The notes below the pieces were generated by a model. The model saw only the letters and a list, made by a program, of their open reading frames with translations. It was not told where the DNA came from and did no database searches. A stretch of 64,000 nt of DNA from Arthrobacter sp. efr-133-TYG-118. GTDB lineage: Bacteria > Actinomycetota > Actinomycetes > Actinomycetales > Micrococcaceae. Location: assembly GCF_030209755.1 (NCBI RefSeq), contig NZ_JARVRH010000031.1:51969-115968 (forward strand). The letters are read 5' to 3'. The translations under genes and the position numbers were made by a program. This document shows positions 34,575 through 43,270 of the stretch, piece after piece (positions within the stretch are counted from its first letter, which is position 1; each line of letters begins with the position of its first letter).

Positions 34575-34920
34575 TTATTGGGTGAGGGTGGTTGAATCGA
34601 GTTCCGCGTATCCTGTGCCTCCTGCGTAGAACGGTGCGCTCTTCGCAAGCCGGATCGTGTTAAAGCCTGCGTACAGCGTGAGCGTGGCGCTCACTGAGTC
34701 CGTGAATTGGCCCCAGCCCGCGGTCGCCAGGTAGGAAATGGTGGACCAGGCGCCTCCGTTGTATGCGAGGCCCTGGGTTGAGGTTGCTCCTGTTCCATTG
34801 GCGTACTTGATCGCCATTGTGTAGGTTCCGGCGGTGGGGACGTCCACCTGGAAGTCGACGAAACTGTCGTCGCGGGCATTCGTGGTTCCGTCGACGCGGC
34901 CCACGTAGCCGTGCGAGAGC
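34575..34920 (-). pseudogene. Carbohydrate-binding module remnant (CBM6/CBM35-like)
   Basis: About 110 residues ending at 34575 read as a C-terminal CBM: FVDFQVDVPTAGTYTMAIKY, then YNGGAWSTISYLA, FNTIRLAKSAPFYAGG and GYAELDSTTLTQ. Such modules sit at the ends of secreted glycoside hydrolases; the catalytic part is missing. Similarity fades near 34920, where the frame runs into sequence that codes on the other strand for a family B remnant. Confidence 0.75.
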
Positions 34921-34925
34921 GAAAG

Positions 34926-35045
34926 ACAGCAGCCCTGCACGCCAGGACGCGCGGGATCCTCATCACCCGCCAGACGCCGGGCCATTACACGGCTGTCCTT
35001 TCCGATCGGGTACCCTTCGGAATGACCCGCGAACTCTTTCGCTGA
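34926..35045 (+). pseudogene. Family B small-protein remnant
   Basis: The plus-strand frame ending TGA at 35043 reads GILITRQTPGHYTAVLSDRV then PFGMTRELFR. It matches the C-terminal half of the proteins at 2763 (GVLVTRHD, VALSHDVPFGLTRER) and 41056. No start codon with a ribosome site precedes it; the N-terminal half is replaced by the opposed CBM remnant. Confidence 0.65.
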
Positions 35046-35083
35046 CTCAACACAGTCCGAGTCCACGCTGGACATCAGGGAGC

Positions 35084-35293
35084 TCATCCGGGATCCGGTG
35101 CTTCGGATACCAGACCGGTGGGGTCAACGATCCGTCGGTTGGCTGCGGTTTCACGTACGGACCAGATTGCTGCAATGGCGGCATCTTCGTTCTCATAGGA
35201 AACCGAGGTGAGAAGTACAACTCCATTGTCCGTGACGAGTTCGAACCTCAAGAGGGCGTCCGTGTCAGCATAGAGTCTGAATTGCGCGGCCAT
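35084..35293 (-). CDS. DUF1508/YegP-like small protein
   Basis: 69 aa from the ATG at 35293 (AAAGGGAA upstream). The repeat unit FRLYADTDALLRFELVTDNG then VVLLTSVSYENEDAAIAAIW matches the DUF1508 fold (F-x-Y-x-D, G-x-x-I/L-L-x-S). Such proteins are small beta-alpha proteins of unknown function. It is last gene behind the enoyl-CoA hydratase, 69 bp after its stop. Confidence 0.75.
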   Translation of the reverse strand: MAAQFRLYADTDALLRFELVTDNGVVLLTSVSYENEDAAIAAIWSVRETAANRRIVDPTGLVSEAPDPG

Positions 35294-35361
35294 GGTCGTT
35301 CCCTTTGTCGTTGGTTCCGGTTGTTTCCCCTTGGCTTGTTGTCCCGCACATCCGCTCCTGC

Positions 35362-36141
35362 CTAGCGTCGCCGGCTGTGGCGGTGCAGGAAGGAGTTCAC
35401 TCGCGAGGCGAATTCCTGCGGGTCGGATGCGGGGCCTTGTGGCGCGTGCCGGGCGGGGTGCGCGACCGGACTGAGCCCGAGGTCCACTGCGGCTTTGGAT
35501 GCCCGCAGTGATGCGGCCGACAGGCCGTCCCAGCGGGTGAGCAGTTCTCCGAGTGCCGCGTCGACGTCGTCGTCGGCTACCACTGTGGTGATGAGGCCGA
35601 TGTCGTTGGCTTGATGGGCGGTGAGCAACCGTCCGCCGTAGAGCAGGTCTTTGGTCCTCGATGGGCCGATCCGCAGGGACATCCGGTTGGCGAAGGTCGC
35701 CGGCACCAGCAGACCGAGTCGGGCTATGGGCATGCCGATTTTGGCGGACTGGTTCATGAGTTGAAGGTCGCAGGCCAGTGCGAGTTGGCATCCTGCCCCG
35801 GTCGCGAAGCCTTCCACCGCGGCGACGGTGGGGACGGGAAGGTCTTCGATGGCCTGGAGTGCCGCTTCCATGCCGGCGAAGCTGGCGCTGACAGCGTCGG
35901 GGGAGGCGTCTTCCCATTCCCTGAGGTCTGAGCCGGAACAGAACACGCCTCCCCGGCCGCGGATGACGACGGCTCTGAGCGTTTCGTGTTCGGCCAGCGA
36001 GGTGGCTGCGTGTTTCAGGATTTCCCATTCCTGCTGTCCGAGGGCGTTGAAGCGTTGGCCTGTTCCGATGGTCAGGGTCGCGACGGACCCGGAGTCGTCG
36101 AGGGTCATGGTGTCCAGGCCTGCCGGGCTCGGTGAGGTCAT
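35362..36141 (-). CDS. Enoyl-CoA hydratase/isomerase family protein
   Basis: 259 aa crotonase. Oxyanion motifs IRGRGGVFCSGSDLREW and VEGFATGAGCQLALACDLQL. The catalytic block ARLGLLVPATFANRM lacks the usual two-Glu arrangement, so the reaction is uncertain. It overlaps the CoA-transferase stop by ATGA. It is part of the MHS transporter operon for an organic acid. Confidence 0.9.
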   Translation of the reverse strand: MTSPSPAGLDTMTLDDSGSVATLTIGTGQRFNALGQQEWEILKHAATSLAEHETLRAVVIRGRGGVFCSGSDLREWEDASPDAVSASFAGMEAALQAIEDLPVPTVAAVEGFATGAGCQLALACDLQLMNQSAKIGMPIARLGLLVPATFANRMSLRIGPSRTKDLLYGGRLLTAHQANDIGLITTVVADDDVDAALGELLTRWDGLSAASLRASKAAVDLGLSPVAHPARHAPQGPASDPQEFASRVNSFLHRHSRRR

Positions 36142-37433
36142 TGGACTGCACCGGCTTCGCGCAGGGAAGCTATGCGGTTTGTGCTGAAGCCAAGCCCGGA
36201 GAGGATGTCATCGGTGTGTTGGCCCAGCAGGGGCGGGGCGGTCCTGATGGAGGCGGGGGTGCGGGTGAGCCGGACCGGACAGCCGACCATTTTCATTGCC
36301 CCGACGGTGGGGTGCTGCAGTTCTGCCACCATGCCGCGGGCGATGACCTGGGGGTCGTTGAGGGCCTGGTCGACGGTCTGGATGGGGCCGACGGGCACGC
36401 CTGCCAGGTCCAGGGCCTGCACCCATTCGTCGGTGGTCCGGGTGAGCATGATCTCCTCGAGGAGGGGGATGAGGGTGGTGCGGTAAGCGACCCTGGACGG
36501 GTTGGACGCGAACCGCTCGTCGGCCGCCAGATCTGCGCGGTTCAGGGCGGAAGTGAGGCTCCTCCACATTCTGTCGTTTCCCACGGCGACCATGACGAAC
36601 CCATCGGCGGTGGCAAATGCCTGGTAAGGGGCGATGGTGGGGTGCGCCGAGCCGTAGCGTTGGGGTGTTTCGCCGCTGGCAAAGAACCCGCTGGAAACGT
36701 ACGTCAGCCAGGAGACGGAGCCGTCGAGCAGGCTGATGTCAACCCACTGGCCGCTCCCGGTGCGCTTTTTCTCGTGCAGGGCGGCCAGGATGCCGATGGT
36801 CGCCCACATGCCGGCGACGAGATCGGCGCTGCTGACGCCGACCCTGACCGGCGGTCCGTCCGCTTCGCCGGTCACGCTCATGATGCCGCTCCGGGCCTGG
36901 GCGATCGCGTCGTAACCGGCACGCAGGGCATCCGGTCCGGTCTGGCCGTAGCCGCTGATGGACGCGTAAACAAGGGCGGGATTCTCCGTGGAGAGGTCCT
37001 GGTAGCCCAGGCCCAGGCGGGCCGCGGTCCCGGGCCGGAAATTCTCCACGAGCACGTCCGCCTTCAGGGCCAGTTGGCGTACGGCGGCCAGGCCTTCGGC
37101 TGACTTCAGGTCGACGGCCAGGCTGCGCTTGTTGCGGTTGACGGAGAGGAAGTAGGCCGCTTCCTCGCCCTGGAAGGGCGGGCCCCACTGGCGGGTGTCA
37201 TCGCCTTGGCCGGGCTGTTCGATTTTGATCACGTCAGCGCCGAGGTCCGCCAGGGTCATGGTGGCGAAGGGGCCCGAGAGTATCCGGGTCAGGTCCAGCA
37301 CCACCAGGTCCTTCAAGGCTCCGCCGGACGCCTCCCCGGAGGGTGCCGTGAGGGGGATCGGGTCCGGTGCTGGTTCCTGGGGACGGCCGCTGCGGGCCCT
37401 CGTGTCCTGGAGGCTTTTTTCTTGGATGCTCAT
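36138..37433 (-). CDS. CaiB/BaiF-family CoA-transferase
   Basis: 431 aa type-III CoA-transferase, which moves CoA between organic acids. Family blocks: VLDLTRILSGPFATMTLADL, GADVIKIEQPGQGDDTRQWG, and FLSVNRNKRSLAVDLK. ENFRPG contains the region before the catalytic Asp. It is highly similar to the CaiB protein at 54545. ATGA overlaps join it to the transporter upstream and the hydratase downstream. Confidence 0.94.
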   Translation of the reverse strand: MSIQEKSLQDTRARSGRPQEPAPDPIPLTAPSGEASGGALKDLVVLDLTRILSGPFATMTLADLGADVIKIEQPGQGDDTRQWGPPFQGEEAAYFLSVNRNKRSLAVDLKSAEGLAAVRQLALKADVLVENFRPGTAARLGLGYQDLSTENPALVYASISGYGQTGPDALRAGYDAIAQARSGIMSVTGEADGPPVRVGVSSADLVAGMWATIGILAALHEKKRTGSGQWVDISLLDGSVSWLTYVSSGFFASGETPQRYGSAHPTIAPYQAFATADGFVMVAVGNDRMWRSLTSALNRADLAADERFASNPSRVAYRTTLIPLLEEIMLTRTTDEWVQALDLAGVPVGPIQTVDQALNDPQVIARGMVAELQHPTVGAMKMVGCPVRLTRTPASIRTAPPLLGQHTDDILSGLGFSTNRIASLREAGAVQ

Positions 37434-38752
37434 GCAGGGTTTCCTACGGCTTTCGGGGTTGTGGCGGCCAGGGCGTGCGCGGCCTTGGGCAGCAGGATCA
37501 GGGCGGCCATGCTGACGACGGTGCAGATGATGATGTAGATGGAGATGGCTGTGGAATCCCCGTAGTGTTCCAGAAGGGCGGCGGCGATCAGGGGTGCCGG
37601 GCCGCCGGCGATCACGCTGGCGAGCTGGTAGCCCATGCCTGCACCGGTGTAGCGGATGTCCGGGTCGAAGCTTTCGGCAATCAGCGCTGCCTGCGGCCCG
37701 TACTGCATATCGTGGATTACCAGGGACACGACGACGGCGATTCCGACCAGGAGGGCATTGCCGGTGTTGAGTAGGCCGAAGTAGGGGAAAGCGAACAGTG
37801 CGGTCAGGATGATGCCGGTCCCGTACACGCGGCGGCGGCCGAAGCAGTCCGAGAGCCGCCCGAACACGGGGATGCTGATCAGTCCCAGTGCAGCCGCAAC
37901 GAGGGTGTCATCCAAAATGGAGTTGCTGTTGAGCTTCAGATGCTTGACGGCATACGTGAGCACGAAGGTGATGAACAGGTAGAACGGGGCCTGCTCGGAA
38001 GTCCGCAGCAGGGCCGAAAGCAGGATCTGCTTCGGCTGGCGCCGGATGACCTCCAGAATCGGGGACTTGACCACCTTGTTCAATGTGCGTACGGCCTCAA
38101 ACTCCGGGCTCTCAACGACGCGCAGCCGCACGAACATGCCGACGCCGATCAGCACAATGCTCAGGATGAAGGGAATCCTCCAGCCGAAAGCGGCGAATCC
38201 TTCTGTGCCCGTGACACCGGAGGTCAGACGCACAACTCCGGTAGAGAGAACAAGGCCGAGCGGCACTCCCATCTGCGGCCAGCTGGCGGACAGGCCCCGT
38301 CTCTTCTGGTTTCCCCATTCCATGCTGAGCAGAACGGATCCTCCCCATTCCCCGCCGACACCGATGCCCTGGATAATCCGCAGCAGTACCAGCAGGACGG
38401 GAGCGGCGACACCGATGCTCTGATACGTGGGAAGGAGCCCGATCAGTACCGTGCCGAAGGCCATCAGGAACAGCGTTGCCATCAGCGTGGTCTTGCGGCC
38501 GATGCGGTCACCGAAGTGACCGAAGATCGCAGCACCGACCGGACGTGCCACGAAGCCGACAAACTGGGTGCCGAAGGCCGCCAGAATGCCGGCAAAAGCA
38601 GACTGGCCCGGAAAGAACAGCTGCGGAAAAACCAGCGCAGCCGCGGTTCCATAGAGGAAAAAGTCATACCACTCAATTGTTGTTCCAACCACGCTGGCCA
38701 CGGTGGCACGCCGTACGGCCTGCTCCCGTGTCACTTGTTGAACAGTCATCAT
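37430..38752 (-). CDS. MHS-family (metabolite:H+ symporter) MFS transporter
   Basis: 440 aa from the ATG at 38752 (GGAG just upstream). An in-frame ATG at 38833 overlaps the stop of a 48-aa gene and would add 27 residues, so coupling from there is possible. Family hallmarks are VGTTIEWYDFFLYG in helix 1, FGDRIGRKTTL in the loop 2-3, and GIGVGGEWGGSVLL. Members import organic acids such as shikimate, citrate or ketoglutarate. It forms an operon with a CoA-transferase and a hydratase, so the cargo is probably a carboxylic acid. Confidence 0.92.
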   Translation of the reverse strand: MMTVQQVTREQAVRRATVASVVGTTIEWYDFFLYGTAAALVFPQLFFPGQSAFAGILAAFGTQFVGFVARPVGAAIFGHFGDRIGRKTTLMATLFLMAFGTVLIGLLPTYQSIGVAAPVLLVLLRIIQGIGVGGEWGGSVLLSMEWGNQKRRGLSASWPQMGVPLGLVLSTGVVRLTSGVTGTEGFAAFGWRIPFILSIVLIGVGMFVRLRVVESPEFEAVRTLNKVVKSPILEVIRRQPKQILLSALLRTSEQAPFYLFITFVLTYAVKHLKLNSNSILDDTLVAAALGLISIPVFGRLSDCFGRRRVYGTGIILTALFAFPYFGLLNTGNALLVGIAVVVSLVIHDMQYGPQAALIAESFDPDIRYTGAGMGYQLASVIAGGPAPLIAAALLEHYGDSTAISIYIIICTVVSMAALILLPKAAHALAATTPKAVGNPA

Positions 38753-38829
38753 CACTCCATTGGTCTGATGTTCCGGGCGTGTGCCCGGTGGGGGATATGT
38801 GAGGTTGTGGCCAGACGACTCGGAAGAAC

Positions 38830-38976
38830 TCATCGCGACAGCCGATGGCGGGCAAGGCGGCCCGCCGGGGACAGGAAGCCGGTCGCCGGGACCTTCCCGG
38901 CGACGGCGGACAGGTAGGTGATCCCGAACAGGAACGTCAGAGCCGGCGCGACTATCGATAAGACAGGACCGGCCAT
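38830..38976 (-). CDS. 48-aa membrane-segment small protein
   Basis: The ATG at 38976 follows a strong TTGGAGGA. The sequence begins MAGPVLSIVAPALTFLFGIT (one hydrophobic helix) and ends with a basic tail (AGRLARHRLSR). The stop overlaps the distal ATG of the MHS transporter (ATGA). It could be a small membrane partner of the transporter or a leader for its translation. No known family. Confidence 0.5.
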   Translation of the reverse strand: MAGPVLSIVAPALTFLFGITYLSAVAGKVPATGFLSPAGRLARHRLSR

Positions 38977-39030
38977 CAGTGTTCCTCCAAGGATCAAACG
39001 GATCTGATGTGACGTCGATTACATTATCAC

Positions 39031-39049
39031 TGGACTAGCCTCTAGTACA
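39031..39049. promoter_or_regulatory. GntR/FadR-type operator
   Basis: TGGACTAGCCTCTAGTACA: seven of eight pairs match around a 3-bp centre. It lies between the divergent 48-aa gene/MHS operon and the GntR regulator, a position suiting control of both. Confidence 0.55.
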
Positions 39050-39116
39050 GTGAGTCACCTTGTCAATGCTCCTCCGTGTATTCTTGTTACTCAGAGGACT
39101 ATGTGAGGAGGCATCA

Positions 39117-39818
39117 GTGCGCGAGACTGCACCATCTGATCCATTGGCGCGTGTTTCCAGGCCCCGCCTGTACGAACAGCTCGTGACGCAGCTCCTTGGC
39201 TACATCGAGTCAGCCCAGCTTGGTCCGGGTGATTTGTTGCCCGCCGAACGGGATCTGGCGGAGCGGCTCGGAGTATCCAGGGCCACGCTGGTCCAGGCGC
39301 TCGTGGCACTGGAGGTTCTGGGCGTCATCGACGTGCAGCACGGCACCGGCGCCGTCCTCGTATACCGGCCCAGCATCGCCACCGTGATCAGAAGCCTCAG
39401 GGAACACAGAAGCAGGCTTCCCGAGATCGTCGAAGCCCGAAGCACCCTCGAAGTGAAACTCGCCGGACTCGCCGCGGTCAGGCGCACCGAGGCCGAGATG
39501 GAGGCAATCGATTCGGCGCTGCAGGTGATGGCTGATGAGATCGCCGACGCAGGCAAAGGCCTGCACGGCGACGAGCTTTTCCACCAGGCGGTCACGGCTG
39601 CGGCGCATTCATCAGTGATGGCCCAGCTCATGACCTTCATCGCCGAGATGATCCTCGAAACACGCCTGGAATCCCTGGGGCAGCCGGGGCGGCCCGAGCA
39701 ATCCCTCGCTTCCCACCGCAAGATAGCGGATGCGATCCGTGCCCAGGACCCCGAGGCCGCAGCGGAAGCGATGTTGACGCACATCGAGCTTGTCTCCGAC
39801 GTCGATCTACTCAGGTAA
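39117..39818 (+). CDS. GntR-family (FadR subfamily) transcriptional regulator
   Basis: 233 aa from the GTG at 39117 (GAGGAGG upstream). The winged HTH has LPAERDLAERLGVSRATLVQ and a wing VQHGTGAVLVY. The C-terminal FCD domain has the metal-site pattern D-x3-H (GDELFHQAV), SHRKIADAI and HIELV. It is divergent from the MHS/CoA-transferase operon and probably represses it until an organic acid or acyl-CoA binds. Confidence 0.92.
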   Translation: MRETAPSDPLARVSRPRLYEQLVTQLLGYIESAQLGPGDLLPAERDLAERLGVSRATLVQALVALEVLGVIDVQHGTGAVLVYRPSIATVIRSLREHRSRLPEIVEARSTLEVKLAGLAAVRRTEAEMEAIDSALQVMADEIADAGKGLHGDELFHQAVTAAAHSSVMAQLMTFIAEMILETRLESLGQPGRPEQSLASHRKIADAIRAQDPEAAAEAMLTHIELVSDVDLLR

Positions 39819-39982
39819 GGATCGCCCGCGGGATGCTGCTAGCGGTTCATGGGCAGTGGAGCGGCGGCGCGGAGAGATTCTGGGGCATGCAGCAATACGT
39901 TCTGGTTACGGCGAGACCCCACGCAGTCCTTGCTGGCCACCCTAATCCTGTGCGGCTACAGGAGGTGCAGGCCTCGCCGGCT

Positions 39983-40597
39983 TTAGAGGACGCCGGCTGT
40001 GGAGACGAGCTGCGCCCGGCCCTCTTCGAGTTGGTACGCGACGCCGACCACGGCGGTGGAGTAGTTGTCCACAGCGTCGAAAATCACCCGTGAACTGTCC
40101 ACTAGCCGGCGCACGGTCTCTTTGACGTGTTCGACCACCATGTCGTTGAGGTCCACCTTGTCCTCACGCATCGACTTCAGGACAGAGGGCGTGATGCGTT
40201 CAACCAGGTCGCGGATGTGGCCTTGGGGCGCCTCCCCGGTTTCCACGGCGTCTTTCGCGGCGGTGACGGCGCCGCAATTGTCGTGTCCGAGGACCACGAT
40301 CAGGGGGACATGGAGCACGGAGACTGCGTACTCAAGTGAGCCGAGCACGGCGTTGTCGATCACGTGCCCGGCGGTGCGCACCACGAAGACGTCGCCGAGT
40401 CCAACGTCGAAGATGATCTCCGCAGCGAGTCGAGAGTCCGCGCAGCCAAAGATGACTGCGAACGGATTTTGGTTGTTCACCAGCTCACCGCGCCGGGAGG
40501 CGTTCTGGTTCGGGTGCAGCGAATCTCCCGTGACGAAACGCTCGTTGCCGTCAAGCAGTCGCTGCCACGCCTGGTACGTGCCGATTCTGTTGCTCAC
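39983..40597 (-). CDS. Beta-class carbonic anhydrase
   Basis: 204 aa zinc enzyme (CO2/bicarbonate). Zinc and catalytic residues: Cys-Asp-Arg in FGCADSRLAAE, and His/Cys in VLGHDNCGAVTAA. The N-terminal helix has AWQRLLDGNERFV. The start is uncertain: the GTG at 40597 (AAGGTGAG upstream) or the GTG at 40606. It is not obviously linked to the neighbouring catabolic genes. A 46-aa peptide gene lies upstream on the same strand. Confidence 0.92.
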   Translation of the reverse strand: MSNRIGTYQAWQRLLDGNERFVTGDSLHPNQNASRRGELVNNQNPFAVIFGCADSRLAAEIIFDVGLGDVFVVRTAGHVIDNAVLGSLEYAVSVLHVPLIVVLGHDNCGAVTAAKDAVETGEAPQGHIRDLVERITPSVLKSMREDKVDLNDMVVEHVKETVRRLVDSSRVIFDAVDNYSTAVVGVAYQLEEGRAQLVSTAGVL

Positions 40598-40712
40598 CCT
40601 ACTCACCTTAAGGGGCGTACCTATGCGAAAAGGGAGGTATCGCCTCAGTGGCCGCGTCGGCACCATGCCTCGCAGGCGCCGGATGCTCTGTATTGGGGTC
40701 AGCGTGCGAGGC

Positions 40713-40853
40713 TCAGCTGAATGTCAGGCCGGCCCAGGCGGTGGCGACGGGCGTGATGCCACCAAATACGGCTCTGAACTCTTCCTCAAGCAACGCCCTC
40801 ATAGACAGTTCGTCGGTCTCTTCCTTGGTTTCCTCAATGCGTGAATCGGACAT
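40713..40853 (-). CDS. 46-aa peptide with double-glycine-like leader (RiPP/bacteriocin precursor candidate)
   Basis: The ATG at 40853 has an excellent ribosome site (AAGGAG, 7 nt spacing). The first 30 residues are acidic and amphipathic (EETKEETDELSMRALLEEEF), then RAVFGG (Gly31-Gly32) and a 14-residue neutral tail ITPVATAWAGLTFS. The layout resembles GG-leader peptides, but there is no Cys in the tail and no processing enzyme or exporter nearby. The carbonic anhydrase is the next gene on this strand. It could equally be a small regulatory protein. Confidence 0.5.
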   Translation of the reverse strand: MSDSRIEETKEETDELSMRALLEEEFRAVFGGITPVATAWAGLTFS

Positions 40854-41055
40854 CGTCTTCTCCTTGATAAGTGCATGTAGAGCGGAGCACCCGGTGTGTC
40901 CGCGAGACATGCGGTATGTGCCGAGGGGTGAGCGCACCGTGGAGTGTGCGGACACTGATGGGGTCCGTCCATCACCACGACTCGGTGGCCATTGCCTGTG
41001 GGTCTAGCCGCGCCGTTCCCACGTCTTTCTTTGCAGTCCCATGTGAGCTTTTCCT

Positions 41056-41292
41056 CTACCGGCTCTCAGACGGATGGTAGAGGGCTACTTCGGAGATGGT
41101 CCCGTGTGGAACGTCGTGGGAAAGCTCCACGGTGAATGTCTGGTGGTCGTGCCGGGTCACCAGCACTCCGCACCCGGGCTTTTTGAGAGCTTGCTGGATC
41201 GCGCCTTCGACGGCTTGGTCGAGCTTGTTCTCGAGTTCCTTGCGATGGGTGATCCTGACCTCCACGGCGTAGCGCATTTTCTGGTCAATCAT
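41056..41292 (-). CDS. Small conserved protein, family B (second copy)
   Basis: 78 aa from the ATG at 41292 (AAGGAACGCA upstream). VLVTRHDHQTFTVELSHDV is shared with the protein at 2763. The N-terminal half is predicted helical and charged (ITHRKELENKLDQAVEGAIQ). It lies 30 bp behind the quinone oxidoreductase, so it is probably the last gene of the LacI-controlled operon 47694-41056. The function is unknown. Confidence 0.75.
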   Translation of the reverse strand: MIDQKMRYAVEVRITHRKELENKLDQAVEGAIQQALKKPGCGVLVTRHDHQTFTVELSHDVPHGTISEVALYHPSESR

Positions 41293-41322
41293 TGCGTTCC
41301 TTCTTCTGACCGGAGCTAGGGG

Positions 41323-42261
41323 TTAGGGGATTAAGACGAGCTTGCGTGGGGCGCCCTGCTGTTGCAGCTCCCAAGCCTGCTGGCAGTCGGAGAGCGGGAG
41401 GGACATCGTATCGACGGTCAGGGCGCCGGTGGCTGCGAGCTCGGTTAGTTTCAGGTAGGCGTCGCGGCGGACTTGGACTGGCGGGTCGACGTGGGCGAAC
41501 CCGAGGATCTCCAGGCGTGCTCCGCGGAGGATGTGGGCGGGCAGCTGGATGGTTGCCGCGGCGGATTGGCCGATCTGGATGTGTCGGGCGCCCCGGGCGG
41601 CGACGTGCATGGCGGCCAGGGCGGGGTCGCCCCAGACCGGGTCGATGATGACGTCGAAGCCGTGCTTACCGGCGGCGTCGCGGAAGGAGCCCACCAGGTC
41701 CGTGTCCGGTGTGATCGTCACGGTGGCGTCGGCGCCGTTCTCGCTGGAGCGGGCGAGCCGCTCGGGATCCCGGTCGGCGGCGACCACCTTGGCCGCGCCG
41801 AGGGCTTTGGCGAGCTGGACGGCAACTGATCCGAGAGCCCCGGTCGCGCCGAGCACCAACACGTTCTGGCCGGGCTGAAGGTCCGCGCGCCAGGTGAGGG
41901 CGAGCCAAGCGGCCAGTCCGGTGTTGCCGAGCGCGGCCGCGGTGATGTCGTCGACGTCGTCGGCGAGGTCGAGCAGGTCCTGCTCGGCGACGAGCGTGCG
42001 CTCGGCCCAGGCGCCGTAGGGCGTCACCGGGGATGTGAAGAAGACCCGGCGGCCGGCGGCGGTCCGGCCTACACCGTCGGCCCCGATCACGTATGGCAAA
42101 GTGCCCGGGTCGCCGTAGGCGCCGGAGGCCTTGGCCAGGTCGAGATGGTGGACACCGGCCGCCGTGACGTCGACGACGACGTGTCCGGTGCCGGGCCGGG
42201 GATCGGGAAAATCTGCGTAGACGGGCTTGGTTCCGGTCTGGGTTAGAACGGCTGCTTTCAT
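41323..42261 (-). CDS. Zinc-free MDR NADPH:quinone oxidoreductase-like protein
   Basis: 312 aa medium-chain reductase of the quinone oxidoreductase group. The catalytic-domain start is MKAAVLTQTGTKPVYADFPD; the nucleotide motif LVLGATGALGSVAVQLAKALG is near residue 135. No structural-zinc cysteines are present. It probably reduces a C=C bond or quinone with NADPH. It is sixth gene of the FAH-HADH-enolase-kinase-FAH operon, 70 bp after the second FAH gene. Confidence 0.9.
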   Translation of the reverse strand: MKAAVLTQTGTKPVYADFPDPRPGTGHVVVDVTAAGVHHLDLAKASGAYGDPGTLPYVIGADGVGRTAAGRRVFFTSPVTPYGAWAERTLVAEQDLLDLADDVDDITAAALGNTGLAAWLALTWRADLQPGQNVLVLGATGALGSVAVQLAKALGAAKVVAADRDPERLARSSENGADATVTITPDTDLVGSFRDAAGKHGFDVIIDPVWGDPALAAMHVAARGARHIQIGQSAAATIQLPAHILRGARLEILGFAHVDPPVQVRRDAYLKLTELAATGALTVDTMSLPLSDCQQAWELQQQGAPRKLVLIP

Positions 42262-42331
42262 GGTGTGGTCCTTCGTGTCTGGCTTGGGGCGTGGGCGGGC
42301 CGCGCTCGGCGATGTGCGCGGCGGGGGAGGA

Positions 42332-43270
42332 TCAGTTCGGTTTATCGGTGTCGGCGGAGATGATCTGGACGCTGATCGATCCGAGGCCGCTGATCTGCCC
42401 CTTGAGCTGGTCGCCGACGTGCATCCAGGTCCCGGTGCTGAGTCCGACCCCGGCGGGGGTGCCGGTGAGCACGACGTCGCCCGGTTCGAGGGTCACGTGC
42501 TCGCTGATCCGGGAGACCAGCTCGGGCACCGGCCAGATCAGGTCGGAGGTGTTGGCGTTCTGCCGGAGTTCGCCGTTGAGCCAGAACTGCAGCTGCAGGT
42601 TGGTGTCGTCGATGAAGCGGGCCGGCACGATGCCGGGCCCGAGCGGACAGCTGTCGTCGAAGACCTTGCCGCCGAAAAGGTCGAACCTGACGAGGTGCTT
42701 GGGGTGGCGCTGCCAGTCACGGGCCGAGAGATCCAGCGCGATCGTGTATCCGGCGATGTGTTCACGGGCCCGGTCCACCGGAATGTGCCGGCCGCGTCGG
42801 CCGATGACGAATGCCAGCTCGAGTTCGTAGTCGAACTTCTCGGTCTGGGTGGGGTAATGGACTGATCCGCCCTGGCCGACGAGGGTGGTGGTGGGCGGTT
42901 TGAGGAAGAAGACCGGGATGTTGTCCTCTTTCGAGAAGCCCGCGTGACCGCCGTCGTTGACGACGTGGTCGTAATAATTGGCGCCGGCGCAGATGACCTT
43001 GTTCGGGTACTGCAGCGGGGTCAGCCAGTCCTCGGGCTCGGCCGGCTCGGCGACCGGATCGACTGCACTGCTCTCGAGGGCGTCGACGGCGGCGAGCAGT
43101 ACGGGCTCGGCAGTCTCCCAATGGGCGAAGACGGTCATCAGCCCTCTTGCCGGATCGGCGGCCAGTATCTCAGGGGCGAGGTCGGTGAGCCGGAACAGGC
43201 GGCCGTCAAGGAGGCGGAGCACGGGGGTGGGCGTGCCGTCGATCCGGATGGTGGACAGGGAGAACGTCAC
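42332..43270 (-). CDS. Fumarylacetoacetate hydrolase (FAH) family protein 1
   Basis: 312 aa. The C-terminal FAH fold is complete: ICAGANYYDH, FFLKPPTTTLVG, the metal-binding acidic cluster FDYELELAFVIGR, and GDVVLTGTPAGVGL. The family cleaves or isomerises beta-diketo and 2-oxo acids (acylpyruvate hydrolases, 2-hydroxydienedioate isomerases/decarboxylases). The GTG start overlaps the kinase stop. It differs from FAH protein 2 (46612), so the operon has two distinct steps of this type. Confidence 0.92.
   Translation of the reverse strand: MTFSLSTIRIDGTPTPVLRLLDGRLFRLTDLAPEILAADPARGLMTVFAHWETAEPVLLAAVDALESSAVDPVAEPAEPEDWLTPLQYPNKVICAGANYYDHVVNDGGHAGFSKEDNIPVFFLKPPTTTLVGQGGSVHYPTQTEKFDYELELAFVIGRRGRHIPVDRAREHIAGYTIALDLSARDWQRHPKHLVRFDLFGGKVFDDSCPLGPGIVPARFIDDTNLQLQFWLNGELRQNANTSDLIWPVPELVSRISEHVTLEPGDVVLTGTPAGVGLSTGTWMHVGDQLKGQISGLGSISVQIISADTDKPN

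Noticed and set aside
36132..37103. 323-codon plus-strand frame
   Set aside because: It is antisense to the CaiB CoA-transferase; no motifs.
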